DNA of 64,000 bases from Chamaecrista fasciculata (lineage: Eukaryota > Streptophyta > Magnoliopsida > Fabales > Fabaceae): NCBI GenBank assembly GCA_003254925.1, contig QANZ01054682.1, positions 38,162-102,161 on the forward strand. Direction: 5' to 3'. Under the pieces are notes generated by a model, which was not told where the DNA came from, made no database searches, and worked only from the letters and a program-made list of their open reading frames with translations. Shown here in pieces: positions 36,960 through 49,000 of this stretch (its first letter is position 1; every line of letters begins with the position of its first letter). Made by a program: the position numbers and the translations under genes.

Positions 36960-39271
36960 ATGGTTCCTCAATACCACTTGTCATATTTCTCTAACTAATG
37001 ATAGTTCATGTAGCTAGGTGAATAGATTTAGAAAGTGACAATTGTTTTCCTAACTAATACTACTATTAGTTAAAACTTAAAAAACATGAACGTACAATTT
37101 TCTGTTTTTAACTTTTCTTGGAGTATGTCATTAAACTATATAAAGTGATGAAAAAAAATACAAATAGCCCCGTGTCATTATATCCTAATTGTAATTAACC
37201 TCTTCAATTTGTAAGCATACCAATTAACAAATAGTTTCCTTTAACTATGATCTTGTCACAAATAACTCTCTAAACTGTCAAATTTAACAAATATTATATT
37301 TCAACTATGGTCTAGTTTTAAATATACCTCTTAAAATTTAAAAGTGAGCAAATATTCCCTTAAATTTTCACAATTTCCCTTAACAAATATTTTGTTGTAG
37401 CAAAGTGTAAATTTTATTCTTTGTCAGATGTAAGAAGTTTTGGACATATTATATTATTTTTCATTAAGCTATGTTGTATATAAAAATATGATGTCGTTTC
37501 GGATTTCATGTCATTTTCAGTCGGATTTTATTTTTCCAAATTTCAACATTTATTTCTTCTTATTTTTTATGGGTCAACAAGTTTCAACATTTTTTTTTCT
37601 ACACGTTTTTCTCGGCCTTCTTTCTACACTCGTTTGTGCTTGTTCTTTTTCGGATCTAGCTAGTTACCTGGAGTTACTTTACATATGAGCAATTCTTTTC
37701 TGATTTTCATCTTCTCTTTTTATTTTGTTGTTTTAATAACAAATTTTTAGTCCATTCTAGTTTGGTGGTAGTTATATCCAGATCTATTTTTAGTTTTGTC
37801 CAAAGCTTTTCTGGTTCTGCTATTTCTTTGCGAATGATTTATTTCCAGTACTAGATCGATTTAGATATGAGGAAAGTTTTTAATTCGCTTTTAATTTTAT
37901 AGTGAAGTCGGTGACCTGTACAACCATGAAATTGAGTTCTCTTATGAAGAACATAAAAAATTATAGTAAATGCTTTGTTGACAACACCAAAATCGGTGAT
38001 GATTTTCATCCTCTGGATATTGTCTACATAGGATCAGTTATGCACTTAATGAGATTTTCACCGTTATTCTTAGTCATAATTTTTTGTGTTCATCCTCTGG
38101 ATATTGTCTACATAGGATCAGTTATGCACTTAATTTGTCTTCTTAGTTCAACAAAGAGAGGAAGAGAAATTTTCATTCATAGTTACAAATTGGAAATAAA
38201 TTTGTGGTTGATTTTTATCTTCGATTTATGACTAAGAATAATGGTGAAAATTTCGATAAAATCACATTTTAGAGATCAAAACGGAAAAAATATGAAAGTT
38301 TGAGGACGAAAGAAAACAAAAAATTATGACCAAAATGAAACTTATCACATAGTTTGAGAATCAAAAATGAGATTTTAACCGGAGTGGAAACCAACGACTA
38401 AGATGCAAGAGAAATCAACGGTTAAGATGCAATAGAAATCGACAGCTAAGATACATTGAAAATCGATGGCTAAGATTGCGCCACGTCAGAAATTAACGGA
38501 ACAAAAACACAAGTATTCTAATTGCTAAATGACGCATATCTCAGGTACCTAAAGTAATTTTTTCAAACCACACGGCAGTAATGTGATATTCGACCTAACT
38601 ACAGGTACCTAATTCGTAATGTACACTTTATTTGTTACTAATGTCATTGATAAATGATAATAATAATTCCTTTCAAGTTTAAATTTTTTTTTTTGTACTT
38701 TAATTAATGAGAAAATTTATTATTTAATTATTAAATATGTACCAAATAGATAGTCAAAACACATTATTTGATCTATGAAATGTCACAATTATCAACAATT
38801 TCATCATTGTGACAATTTGTTCCGAGTTTAAATTGATTTTTATACTTTTTGGTCGAAAGAAAAAGAATTTAAATTGAATTTATACTTTTTTATTCTTAAA
38901 TATATACTTAATTTATATTTTTTTTAGTAATACTTTAGAGATTGAATTGTATCCATTATTTAGGGACCGAATCATTTTCCTGTGCAAACCTTCTCTGTGT
39001 CGTGTGTGTTATGAAAGGAAAATGGCTCATTTTATATATTTAAGTCCCATTTTATTTTTTTATTACATTTTGATCTCTATTACAAAAAATAAAGAGTCTT
39101 AACGCAAGAGAGAAAAATTTTTGGTGGACGAAATCAATCTTTTATTTTATTTTTAGCAGAAAAAGTGGATGGAATTGGTCAAGAATTATCGTTTGAACTT
39201 TTTGGAAACTTTGAGGATCAAAATAGAACAAAAAAAACTTATAAGGATCAAAACAATTCTTTGAGCAAACA
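36960..39271. other. Gene-free spacer with small local repeats
   Basis: AT-rich DNA. It holds a 46-bp exact direct repeat (38005-38050 and 38089-38134) and about four ~24-bp degenerate units of the type 'aaatcgacggctaagatgca' at about 38389-38475. Arm-like 'tagtccc' motifs also occur. No supported gene. Confidence 0.5.
38005..38134. repeat. 46-bp direct repeat, two copies
   Basis: The block starting TTCATCCTCTGGATATTG and ending TTATGCACTTAAT occurs twice, 84 bp apart start to start, with no mismatch that I can see. Confidence 0.85.
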
Positions 39272-39280
39272 TTAATAATA

Positions 39281-39710
39281 GGGTAAATTACACTTTGGTA
39301 CCCTGTGGTTTGGCCCTATTTCACTTTGGTACCCTGTGGTTTGAAACTTGACACTTTGGTACCCTGTGGTATTCTCCATTAACATTTTGATACCCTTTGG
39401 AGTTATCTTGTAATTTTAACCATGATAAATTTTGCAAAAATTACATATTGACCCCAAATTTTTTTTTAAAAATTACAAATAGGTCCCTAGATACATATTA
39501 TCTAGGGACTAAAATGAAAACTTTAAAAAAATTTAGGGGTCAATATGTAATTTTTGTAAAATTTATTATGGTTAAAATTACAAAATAGCTCCAAAGGGTA
39601 CCAAAGTATTAAAGGAGAATATCACAGGGTACCAAAGTGTCAAGTTTCAAACCACAGGGTACCAAAGTGAAATAGGGTCAAACCACAGGGTACCAAAGTG
39701 TAATTTACCC
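39281..39710. mobile_element. Mutator-like MITE, 'gggtaaattacactttggtac' family
   Basis: A near-perfect palindrome. Ends GGGTAAATTACACTTTGG and CCAAAGTGTAATTTACCC, with a perfect 9-bp duplication TTAATAATA (39272-39280 and 39711-39719). The arms are made of three or four 'actttggtaccctgtggt' units. Confidence 0.87.
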
Positions 39711-40104
39711 TTAATAATATATTTTCTCTCAGTTTATTCCTCTAATACTTTTGTTTTGTTGTATGCCAGACCCATGTGAATTTAGTTATTCCTCCTCTAA
39801 TACTAAATGCCCAAAATAATAATAAAACACAAAAGTATAAAGTATATGCATAAAGTCGTCTTCATCATCATCATAATACCATGACTTGCGTCAATCTCCC
39901 AAACACAAGGCACAATCACAGAGACACACGGAAGAAGAAGAAGAAGAAAGAAGAAAGAATCGCCAAATCGCCAAGTTAATGAAGGCAATGAAACGCATAT
40001 ATGCAAATCAATCCCTCGTGATTCGTCTCTCTCTACTTGTATCTTTACTTCCTCTGCTTTACTCTTTACTTTCCCTAACCCTATTCTCACCAAATCAATC
40101 GATT

Positions 40105-42369
40105 ATGGCAACTTCTACTACCACTGAGGTTTTGGGAGTCAAGATTCACAACAATCCTCCTCAATCCATGCTCACTGACCTTGAAGTCGCCACTTGGCCC
40201 AAGTACGTACGCAGTTTTTCTTAATTTCTTTCGCTTCTTATGTGCATTTCTCGCGATTAGACCTTGTTATTGATTGATAAATCTATTCTCGTCTTCATTA
40301 CTTTACATTTTGCTTTCGGATTAGGGTTTCTGTGTGTTGGATTTCTTGACTAACGGCTTGGAGGATTGTATGATTATCAATTTGGTGCTCTCAGCAAATT
40401 TTTGCTTCACTTTGGTACTCCACTATGTCCTTTTGTTTCGAATGGTAGAATATTTGTGTATGAAAAACCTACTATTCTGTTCCTAAATAATTAAAATATA
40501 CTACTCGGTCTCTCTGAATTATTGTATTTGTCAACGATTTGGTCCCTGGGTCAAATTCGTTGACCAAATAGTACAAATTTAGGGATCAAATACTATAAAT
40601 TTAGTACAAATCCAGGGACCAAAAAGTATAAAATTAGTTCAAATTTAGCGACAAAGTAAGATTAATTTTATACAAATTTAGAGACCAAAAAATATTAAAT
40701 TTGATTAATTTCAGGGACCAAATAGTATTAATTTAGTACAAATTTAGAGATTAAATTGTATATTTTAATTATTCAGGGACTAATTAGTTGACTCAGTGCA
40801 AATTCAATGACCAATAGTAGGTTTTCTTATTTGTATATCATTAGCATAAACTAACAATTTGATCTTTGAAAGATCACCAAACTAACAATTCGGTACCTGC
40901 CGGATTGGTCCTTGAAATATTGAAATTCATAGTCTAATTCTTTTAAAAACAAAACAGTATACTTAATAGTCCTTTTGTGGATTAAATAGGATATTGTTTT
41001 AATCTTTCAAGAACTAAAGAGTATACCATTTTATTGTTTTAGGGATTAAACTGTGTATTTCAATCTTTCGGGGACTAATTGTGAGTTTACTCTATCATTA
41101 TAGTAGATTTGGAGTTTGGAAAGGAGAAACTAGAACGGAGTCTTCTTTGGAATACTAAAAAATTCTCGAGGGTATCAAATTGAAGCAAACACTATTTTTT
41201 GAGGACAAAGAAGGATTTCTTAGTTTTTTTTTCTGTTTGGTTCCGGTTTACATTCTCTTGCTTCACTATACCATTAGTAGACTGACCATTTCTGAATATT
41301 TCTAAATTTGCATACATAATGATTGATTTCTTATGTTAGTGAAGACAGGAATCCATGGAATAGGCAGGTGTGCTATTTAGTTTCTGCTTTTTAGACATCA
41401 AGCTACCTTTTGAAATTATTCTGAATGATGAAATTAAGTCTGAACCCAATTATAAGGAGAAAAAATGTATTTTTTTTTTCCCTTATTCTTAAAATACTAA
41501 TTACTACTTACTTTTTATAATATTTTTATATTTCTAACTTTATAGATGATATAGAGACGCACTAGGCCCATTAGTATGATTTATTGTAACTGAATATATG
41601 TATTGCACGATTCATTTGCTTTTCTAATATCAAAATTCTTAAAAACCATAAGATCAATAAACGTTCAGAGTCAAACATTCACATAATGATTAGCCTGAAA
41701 GATTTTGACATCTGTACAGTTTAGATTTCTTATGAGGTTTTATCCCCTTCTGATACTAAGATACCCATTTTCTTCTGATTATCCTCATTCAAACCCATGA
41801 GAATAATGACAGCAAATACATCAGTATAAACAGGAAAAAAGAAAGCCATAAGTTCCTTATTTTAGCTAAAACAATCCAAGTATTTGGTGCAGTGGTAAGC
41901 GAGTTGCACTCTAGGTTGAGAGATCTAAGTTTGAGTTCTAGAGTTGACATTGTTGGGAGGACTTTAATTGTTCGTTTCTTGTATGAATGAGATTAGTCTT
42001 TGCCTAAACCGTTATACGGATAGGTGGGAGAAATCCATGATTATACAAAAAAGAAAAAAAAGAAAAACCTGCATTAATGCAAGTGAATGTCTATATCTTT
42101 TGTTGATTCTTCCTTTTCTCATGCTTTTTGTTATATAACCAAATAGGTGGGAAGGTGGTCTAATGAAAATCCCATGGTCATTCAAAGAAAAAGAAACCAT
42201 GTATCTTCTGGAAGGAAAAGTGAAGGTCACAGTTGATGGACATGGTGATGATGATGGATCTTTTGAAATTGGGGGTGGTGACTTAGTTGTCTTCCCTAAA
42301 GGAATGAACATCACTTGGGAAGTTCTTGAGGCTGTGAAGAAGCATTACCACTTGGAAGAGGAAAAGTAA
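40105..42369 (+). CDS. Small cupin (Cupin_3-type), paralogue of the 12.9-kb gene
   Basis: Exons up to 40202 and 42147-42369, joined within a Lys codon exactly as in the first cupin. From the ATG at 40105 the product is 106 aa: MATSTTTEVLGVKIHNNPP, then the barrel with YLLEGKVKVTV and GDLVVFPKGM. This fits the short cytosolic members of the group. The frame is also open upstream to an ATG at 39979, which would add 42 residues with a strongly hydrophobic stretch (RLSLLVSLLPLLYSLLSL), possibly a signal anchor. I chose 40105 because the family start matches there, but this is not settled. An acidic insert (GHGDDDGS) sits in a barrel loop. No HxH metal site is seen. Confidence 0.85.
40462..40826. 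mobile_element. MITE in cupin intron, 'gaaaacctacta' family
   Basis: Ends GAAAAACCTACTATTC and AATAGTAGGTTTTC. The interior holds many 'agggaccaaa' units. It abuts the next element at 40844. Confidence 0.6.
40844..41092. mobile_element. Mutator-like MITE, 'gagtaaactaa' family, in cupin intron
   Basis: Ends GCATAAACTAACAATTTG and TAATTGTGAGTTTACTC, flanked by TATCATTA on both sides (40836-40843 and 41093-41100). Confidence 0.72.
41878..42055 (+). mobile_element. tRNA-derived SINE in cupin intron
   Basis: Head AAGTATTTGGTGCAGTGGTA, A-box region GTGGTAAGCGAG, B-box remnant GAGTTCTAGAG, then the family body (GAATGAGATTAGTC, GTTATACGGATAGGTGGG) and an A-rich tail. It is the same family as 19417-19601. 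It ends about 90 bp before exon 2. Confidence 0.72.
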
Positions 42370-42379
42370 TTAGTAATTA

Positions 42380-43165
42380 TAATGATGTAACCATAGTTAG
42401 GCCTTTCACTGTTATGTGTATGAACTTGATAAAATAATTGCTTTCTGTGGTTGCAGCAGCTAGTTGCTGCAAAAATGAACCTTTATTATGGTCCTTATGG
42501 AATATGGATCAATTATTTTAGGAGTGATCAGTGATCACATTCTCATTTTCTTTTTCATGATGGTTTTTATTGCGTTCTGTGTTGTGTTTAGAAAGGGTAA
42601 TGGGTGAACTGGATTCATTTTTTACTATCTTTATCCGTAGTTATATCTGTCTGAAATATGTTATGCTTTATTCAAATCTCAAAAGATTATATTTTTGAGT
42701 ATCTATACCTGATATTACCCCGAATTTAAAATATTCGGAATACTTAAAATATTTGAAAAATAAATATTTAGAATATTCGGATATTTTATACTTAATACTC
42801 AATATATGATAATAACTGTAGATTTTAATATATATATATATATTAATGTATATTATAATACATTAATAAATAGTTTATTTAATTAAAATACATATCATTT
42901 TAATCTAAACAATATGTACTATATTTAAATAATATATCATATGGGTATGGAATATCAGATTTGTTTTTTCCGCATATTCCACATCAGACAGACAGATATA
43001 GAGTATTTGAAATAGTATTTACTCCCACAAATACTTTTATGGGTAGGTTTATATTACATTTACTATTTGTATTCAGTTGGATATCTATTAGATATTTTAT
43101 TTTGATCGGATATCGTTGGATAATATATATATTATATTTTTGGCATTGTCTTAGATTTTTGTATA
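42380..43165. other. 3' flank of cupin, then AT-rich spacer
   Basis: About 200 bp of probable 3' UTR, then highly AT-rich DNA with 'atattcggat' motifs recurring on both strands (42715-43130), probably an eroded inverted-repeat element. No gene. Confidence 0.4.
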
Positions 43166-43175
43166 TTTTTTTTAC

Positions 43176-44573
43176 GAGTAAACTCCCAAATTGGTCCGTG
43201 GATTATTNCAAATCCTCAAAATAAAATTGTAAAGTGTCCCAAAACTCTTCCAAACATTCAAGTTTAGTCCTTAAAAGTATTAAAAACCCTAAAACCTAAA
43301 CCCCAAACCCTAAACCCAAAACCCTAAATTCCTAAACCCCAAACCCTAAAACCTAAACCCTCAACCCTAAAACCCTAAAATCCTAAAATTATAAAGTGTC
43401 CCAAAATTCTTCTAAACATTTCAATTTAGTCCTTAAACTCTAAAACCTCAAACCCTAGAACCCCAAATCCCAAACCCAAAACTCTAAAACCCCAAACCCT
43501 AAAACCTAAAATCCCAAACCTCAAACCCTAAAATCCCAAACCCCAAATCCTAAAACCTTAAACCCTAAATTCTAAAACCCCAAACCCTAAAATTCCAAAC
43601 CCTAAAATCATAAACCCTAAAACCCTAAAATCCTAAAATTATAAAGTGTTCCAAAATTCTTCCAAACATTTCAATTTAGTCCATAAACTCTAAAACCCCA
43701 AATCTTAGAACTCCAAACCCCAAACCCTAAAACCCCAAACCCCAAATCCTAAACCCCAAAATCCCAAACCCCAAAATCCCAAACCCCAAACCTAGATCCT
43801 AATATCCCATACCCCAAACTCTAAAACCCTAAACCCTAAACCCCCAAACTCTAAAACCTCAAACCCCAAACACAAACCCTAAACTCTAAAACCCCAAACC
43901 ATCAGAATTGTGAATGTACATTAAAGTTCAACAATTGTGATGTGCAACAGTATTATTCAAATTAGTCCCCGAATTTATCAAAATAGTTCAATATGTTAGA
44001 CAAATTGGTCCTCTAATTAAATGAATAGATAATAAACCAAAGAATTTAGGGTATGGGATTTTAGGGTTTGGGGTTTTAGAGTTTGGGGTTTGGGGTTTTA
44101 GGTTTTAGGGTTTGGGGTTCAAGGTTCAGGGTTTGGGATTTTAGGGTTTGGGGTTTAGGTTTGAGTTTGGGGTTTGGGGTTTAGGGTTTTAGAGTTTAGG
44201 GTATGGGATTTTAGGGTTTGGGGTTTGGGGTTGTAGAGTTTAGGGTTTAAGGTTTTAGGATTTGGGGTTTGGAATTTTAGGGTTTGGGGTTTTACAATTT
44301 AGGGTTTAAGGTTTTAGGATTTGGGGTTTGGGATTTTAGGGTTTGGGGTTGGGGTTTTGGGTTTTAGGGTTTTGGGTTTGGGATTTTGGGGGTTNTTTCT
44401 CAGTTTTCTAACTGCTGACGTGGCACTTAACGTGCCACGTCAGCAGTTAACGGATTCAGGGACCAATTTGACTAACGTTAGTAAAATTCGGGGACCTATT
44501 TGTCAATTTCCATAAATTAGGGACCAATCTGTCAGCGACCCAATAATCCAGGGACCAATTTGGGAGTTTACTC
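43176..44573. mobile_element. Mutator-like palindrome with telomere-like arms
   Basis: Ends GAGTAAACTCCCAAATTGG and CCAATTTGGGAGTTTACTC, flanked by a perfect 10-bp duplication TTTTTTTTAC (43166-43175 and 44574-44583). Degenerate CCCTAAA arrays fill 43280-43900 and degenerate TTTAGGG fills 44045-44395. Two unresolved bases (43208 and 44395) sit in the arms, so the left TIR is probably incomplete in this assembly. Confidence 0.82.
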
Positions 44574-44681
44574 TTTTTTTTACTTTTGTATATATTTAGC
44601 TGAACTGAAAAAAATAAAGAGAATTGGTGATCATAAACCCTCGACAAAAGTTGTAAGGGGGTTGAAGGAGAAGAAAGAAGT

Positions 44682-44823
44682 ATAAAACTTATATCAAGTT
44701 TCTTATATGCTTGTTATCAAGTTTCACCAATCACAAGTCTTGATTACATTCTCTCTTTTCAATTATTGGTCATGTAAAAAGTGGTGTTTAATATTCTCTC
44801 TCTATCATGATATAAGTTTTGCC
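44682..44823. mobile_element. Truncated 6218-type MITE
   Basis: Left arm AAAACTTATATCAAGTTTC and right arm GATATAAGTTTTGCCC, with most of the right half missing compared with 6218-6427. Confidence 0.55.
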
Positions 44824-44927
44824 CAAGAAAAAGTTGTAGGAAAAATAAATTAGAAACCGTTAAAATCTGAGCGTAATTATTTAAAATTGTTTTAATAAAG
44901 TAAATATTTTTAAGTATTAAACAACAT

Positions 44928-45537
44928 AGTTGAAAAAATCGAACCGGCGCCGGATTAAACCGGAAACCGCCGACTCGGGCACTAGGCCGGTCCGGTTCGC
45001 CTCTACAGATGGTGAGTCGTGACTTTCAAGGTGGAATAATGGGACAAGTTTTGAAATTGAAATATAAAAAGTGAAAATTGGACGTGTGGATGAGAGCTTG
45101 TTTGGAAAATGGAAAATAATTAATGTGGAAAAGAAAAATTGGTGGTTGGAGAAGGAGATTGATGAGATTTGAGAGATGAAATACAGTGAATTTAATTAAT
45201 TATGGAATAAGTATGGCCGCATGGGTTGAAAAATTGAAAAACTGAATAAAATAAAAAGTTCAATTTTCAAGATTGAGTAAAATCTGATGTTGAATTGAGA
45301 TTTTATTTTTTTTTATGTTAATTATATATGATGGATTTATGGTTATGTTTAATTTTTAATTTATATTTAAATTATTGTAAGATATTAATATGTATTTGAT
45401 GAATATATATATTTGAAAATATATTTTTTTAAGTAAACCGACTCAACCGGTTGAACCAGTGACCCAACAGTTGAACCATTGAATCAGTGACCCGAGCCTT
45501 TCACCGGGTCAATGGCCGGTCCGCTTTTTTGCACTAT
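44928..45537. mobile_element. hAT-like MITE related to 20045-20578
   Basis: The left end ATAGTTGAAAAAATCGAACCGG and right end GGTCCGCTTTTTTGCACTAT are imperfect complements. The arms are rich in ACCGG/CCGGT and GTGACCC motifs as in the 20-kb element. The 8-bp duplication is not clear. Confidence 0.5.
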
Positions 45538-46056
45538 CCTAAACAGTGAAAACAAGTATTTAAACAAAATGCCAAACTGTGGAATACATTTTGCAGGTTC
45601 AAGTAAGGAAGATGGATGTAGACTTCTTTATTAATCTTTTTTTCATGAAGAAAATTCCGACATAAACAGATATCTTGTTAACTTAAACTTAGGTATTACA
45701 GTTATTTACCTTCTGTCTCTTGTTTTCTTCAATAAAGATAAGATTTAATTGCTATATTTAGATACATAAGATGACAAGAACTATAGTCACAGCAAAAGGA
45801 TATTTATTTATTTTTTATAATTTAAGAAGTTTAATAACAAATTTTTTTATAAAAAACTTTATCTTAATTAAGACCGTTTCCATAAGCACTAAAATAGCAT
45901 CTTATGTTTCCCAACATAGGATTTGGGTATGAGGACTTGTTCCTATGAATATTGGTCTCATCATCATCATCATCATCATCGTGAATCAGATCGATTAAAT
46001 ACTTTCAAAAAAGAAAACCAGTGAAGTTCCATTAGTGAGAGAAGAAGAAGAAGAAG
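45538..46056 (+). promoter_or_regulatory. Upstream region of fructokinase
   Basis: Contains a (CAT)n run at about 45960-45980 and a GAAGAAGAAG tract directly before the ATG, probably 5' UTR. No specific regulatory site can be named. Confidence 0.35.
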
Positions 46057-49000
46057 ATGACAAGCTCAGGAATTCCATTAGTGATATCATTTGGAGAGAT
46101 GCTAATAGATTTTGTGCCAGACACAGCAGGAGTGTCATTAGCAGAATCCCAAGGTTTTCTGAAAGCTCCAGGTGGTGCTCCGGCTAATGTTGCTTGTGCC
46201 ATTACCAAACTTGGGGGTAACTCTGCCTTCATTGGAAAGGTTCTTTTATATTCATTCATTCATCTTTTTCTTAAATTTATATATTCCCTTCATTATCATT
46301 AGGCCAAAATGCGAATATGGTTCCCAAATCTTTTGTTTAGTTCTCAATTTGGTTTTGTTTTTTTTTTTTTTNTTTTTTTGCACTTTTGGTTTTATATCTT
46401 TGGGTCAAGTGCTGAATTGATCCCATATCTTTGGGTAAGGTGGAATTAACGGTGGAACCTGTTGCAAAGATGTGGGACCAATTCTTCAACCTGACCAAAT
46501 AATGTGAGATCAAATTAGGATCTTTTGTACAGATATGAGACCAAAAATGCAATAAAAAAATATACAAGACCAAATTGAGAACTGAGAAAAAGATATAGGA
46601 CCAAATTTACATTTTGACCTTCATTTAATATTACTGAAATTTAGTAGTCGTCATAGACAATGCTTCAAATATGATTGTCTTCAGCAAAAAACATAAAAAA
46701 ATTGTTACTCAACAATGGGTTTTGACTGGATATGAGGTTAACAAGAGAATTCTGTGTATATATGTTACTAATATTTGGATTTTGGACTGATGATAATGCT
46801 GAGTAACTATATATTCTTCATCATCATAATTCTTTTTTTTTTTTCCTAAATTTCTATTAGGATAATTGAATAAATATATCCTTCTGCATTGAAGGCATAT
46901 TAGATCAGGATGCTCTCTGTTTTCTTAAATCTCAAAAAATAGAACAAATCCACTGTTTATTGGAACTTAATTTCTCTCCCTTCTCTTCTCTCTTTTTGTC
47001 TTTGATATTCCACCTTTTCAATTATATATTTGAATCTCTTTCCAAGTTCCAACCTCATATTAATATCTCTCAGACTCACAACACTTATATTTGTGCATCA
47101 AATTAAGGGGATAACCTGTCAAAAGCAAGAGCATGAATTGGATTAGGTGAAATTTAGTCCTCAGATTAGGCAGGTGTTATTATTTTAGTCCTTGAATTTT
47201 TGAAATGTTTAATTCAGTCCCAAAAAATCGTAACTCTTTGCAATTTGTATAGTCCCTTCAAAGATTGAGTTGTACATTGCTATAGTTTTCATGGAAAGAC
47301 TCATTTGTAACCAATCATGAATTTCCGGGGACTAAACCAAACATTTCAAAAAATAAAAGACTAAAAATGACAACACTCATATAGCCTAAGGACTAGAATG
47401 TTGGTTTACTCCATAATCTTTTTATATTATGGCAATTTGATCTTCTTAAACTCTCATTAGATTGTTAAGTACCCTCTACATTCACTTAGACTAAATCACC
47501 AATCCCCACATACATTATATGAAACCTCATTATATACACATATATTTTGCAACAAATGATGAAGATAATCAATCAATCAATCAATCAATATGGCAGGTGG
47601 GTGATGATGAATTTGGGAAGATGCTAGTAAACATATTGAAGAAGAATGGGGTGAACACAGAAGGTGTTTGTTTTGATTCTGAAGCAAGAACAGCATTGGC
47701 TTTTGTGACACTAAGGAAGGATGGGGAGAGAGAATTCATGTTTTACAGAAATCCCAGTGCAGATATGTTGCTGAAGGAATCTGAACTCAATAAGGATCTG
47801 ATTAAGAAAGCCAAGATTTTTCACTATGGATCAATTAGTCTCATTTCAGAACCTTGTAGATCAACTCACTTGGCAGCCATGAAAGCTGCTAGAGAAAGTG
47901 GTGCATTGCTCTCTTATGATCCAAACCTTAGGATCCCTTTATGGCCTTCTCCTGAGTCTGCTAGGACTGGGATCAAGAGCATATGGAATGAAGCTGATTT
48001 CATCAAGGTTTGATTTCAACATTTGATAAAATAATCATATATTTGATTTCAATTTTGCTAGAATTGAACCCTTGATTATTTTTGTTTATGGTTAGTTAGT
48101 TTTAAAATTTAAATGGCTAAAACGCATAAAACCCACTAAACTTTAGTAGCTTTGCAAAAAAAAAATCTCTGAAATTTGAAAAATGACGAAAGACCCTTCG
48201 AATTTTTAATTTTGTACAAATAACTTCTTTTGTGAAAGTTTTTATTGGAAAAAAGAATAGTTTATTTGGCTACTTTAAATGAATTTTTTTTTAATGAAAA
48301 TTTTTCAAAAGGGGTCATTTGCACAAAATCAAAAGTTTAAGGAAACTTTCGTCACTTTTCAAAGTTTAATTAAGAGGATTTTTTTTTGCACAATGACTAA
48401 AGTTCATAGAAGTTTTGTGTATTATAATCAATTTAGATTGAATGAAAGAAAACTTGGGATGTAATGTTGGTGTCTAAGTATCAGAAAATTTGTCAAAACA
48501 AGGATATCTTCTATTTGTTGGTGAAGAATCTACAAGTGTTTGGATGTTTTTTTTTCTTTTTAATTTTGTTATTGTTATGTATATAGGTGAGTGATAATGA
48601 AGTTGAATTTCTCACACAAGGAGACGCTGAGAGGGAAGATGTTGTTCTTTCCCTTTGGCATGATAAATTGAAGATGCTTGTTGTCACTGATGGAGAGAAG
48701 GGTTGCAGATACTTCACTAAGGTACTATCCCAAGTTAGATTAATCGACTTCATTTTTGTTTATTGTGTGTAATTGTTAGCCCTTAAAAGAATCAAACGGT
48801 GTACTCTTTAATCTAAAGATTAACAAGAATATTGTTTGATTCTTTCAGAGATTAAACTGTGTATTTCAATCTTTTAAGGATTAAATTTTCAACTCATTAA
48901 TTTTCAGGGAATGAATTATTAGTTTACTCTATTAAATAATTTACAAGCTTCACAAACAAGTCTTACTAGGGACTGGAAGAGCTAATGTAACTACACATTA

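Noticed and set aside
37440-37688. 82-codon ORF after the APO gene
   Set aside because: Phe/Leu-rich low-information translation typical of AT-rich DNA, with no splice or family support.
38005-38134. CRISPR-like repeat array
   Set aside because: Only two copies in a plant nuclear sequence; a simple local duplication explains it.
39803-40093. Minus-strand 96-codon ORF over the cupin 5' region
   Set aside because: Opposite the plus-strand gene start, dominated by simple repeats, with no family match.
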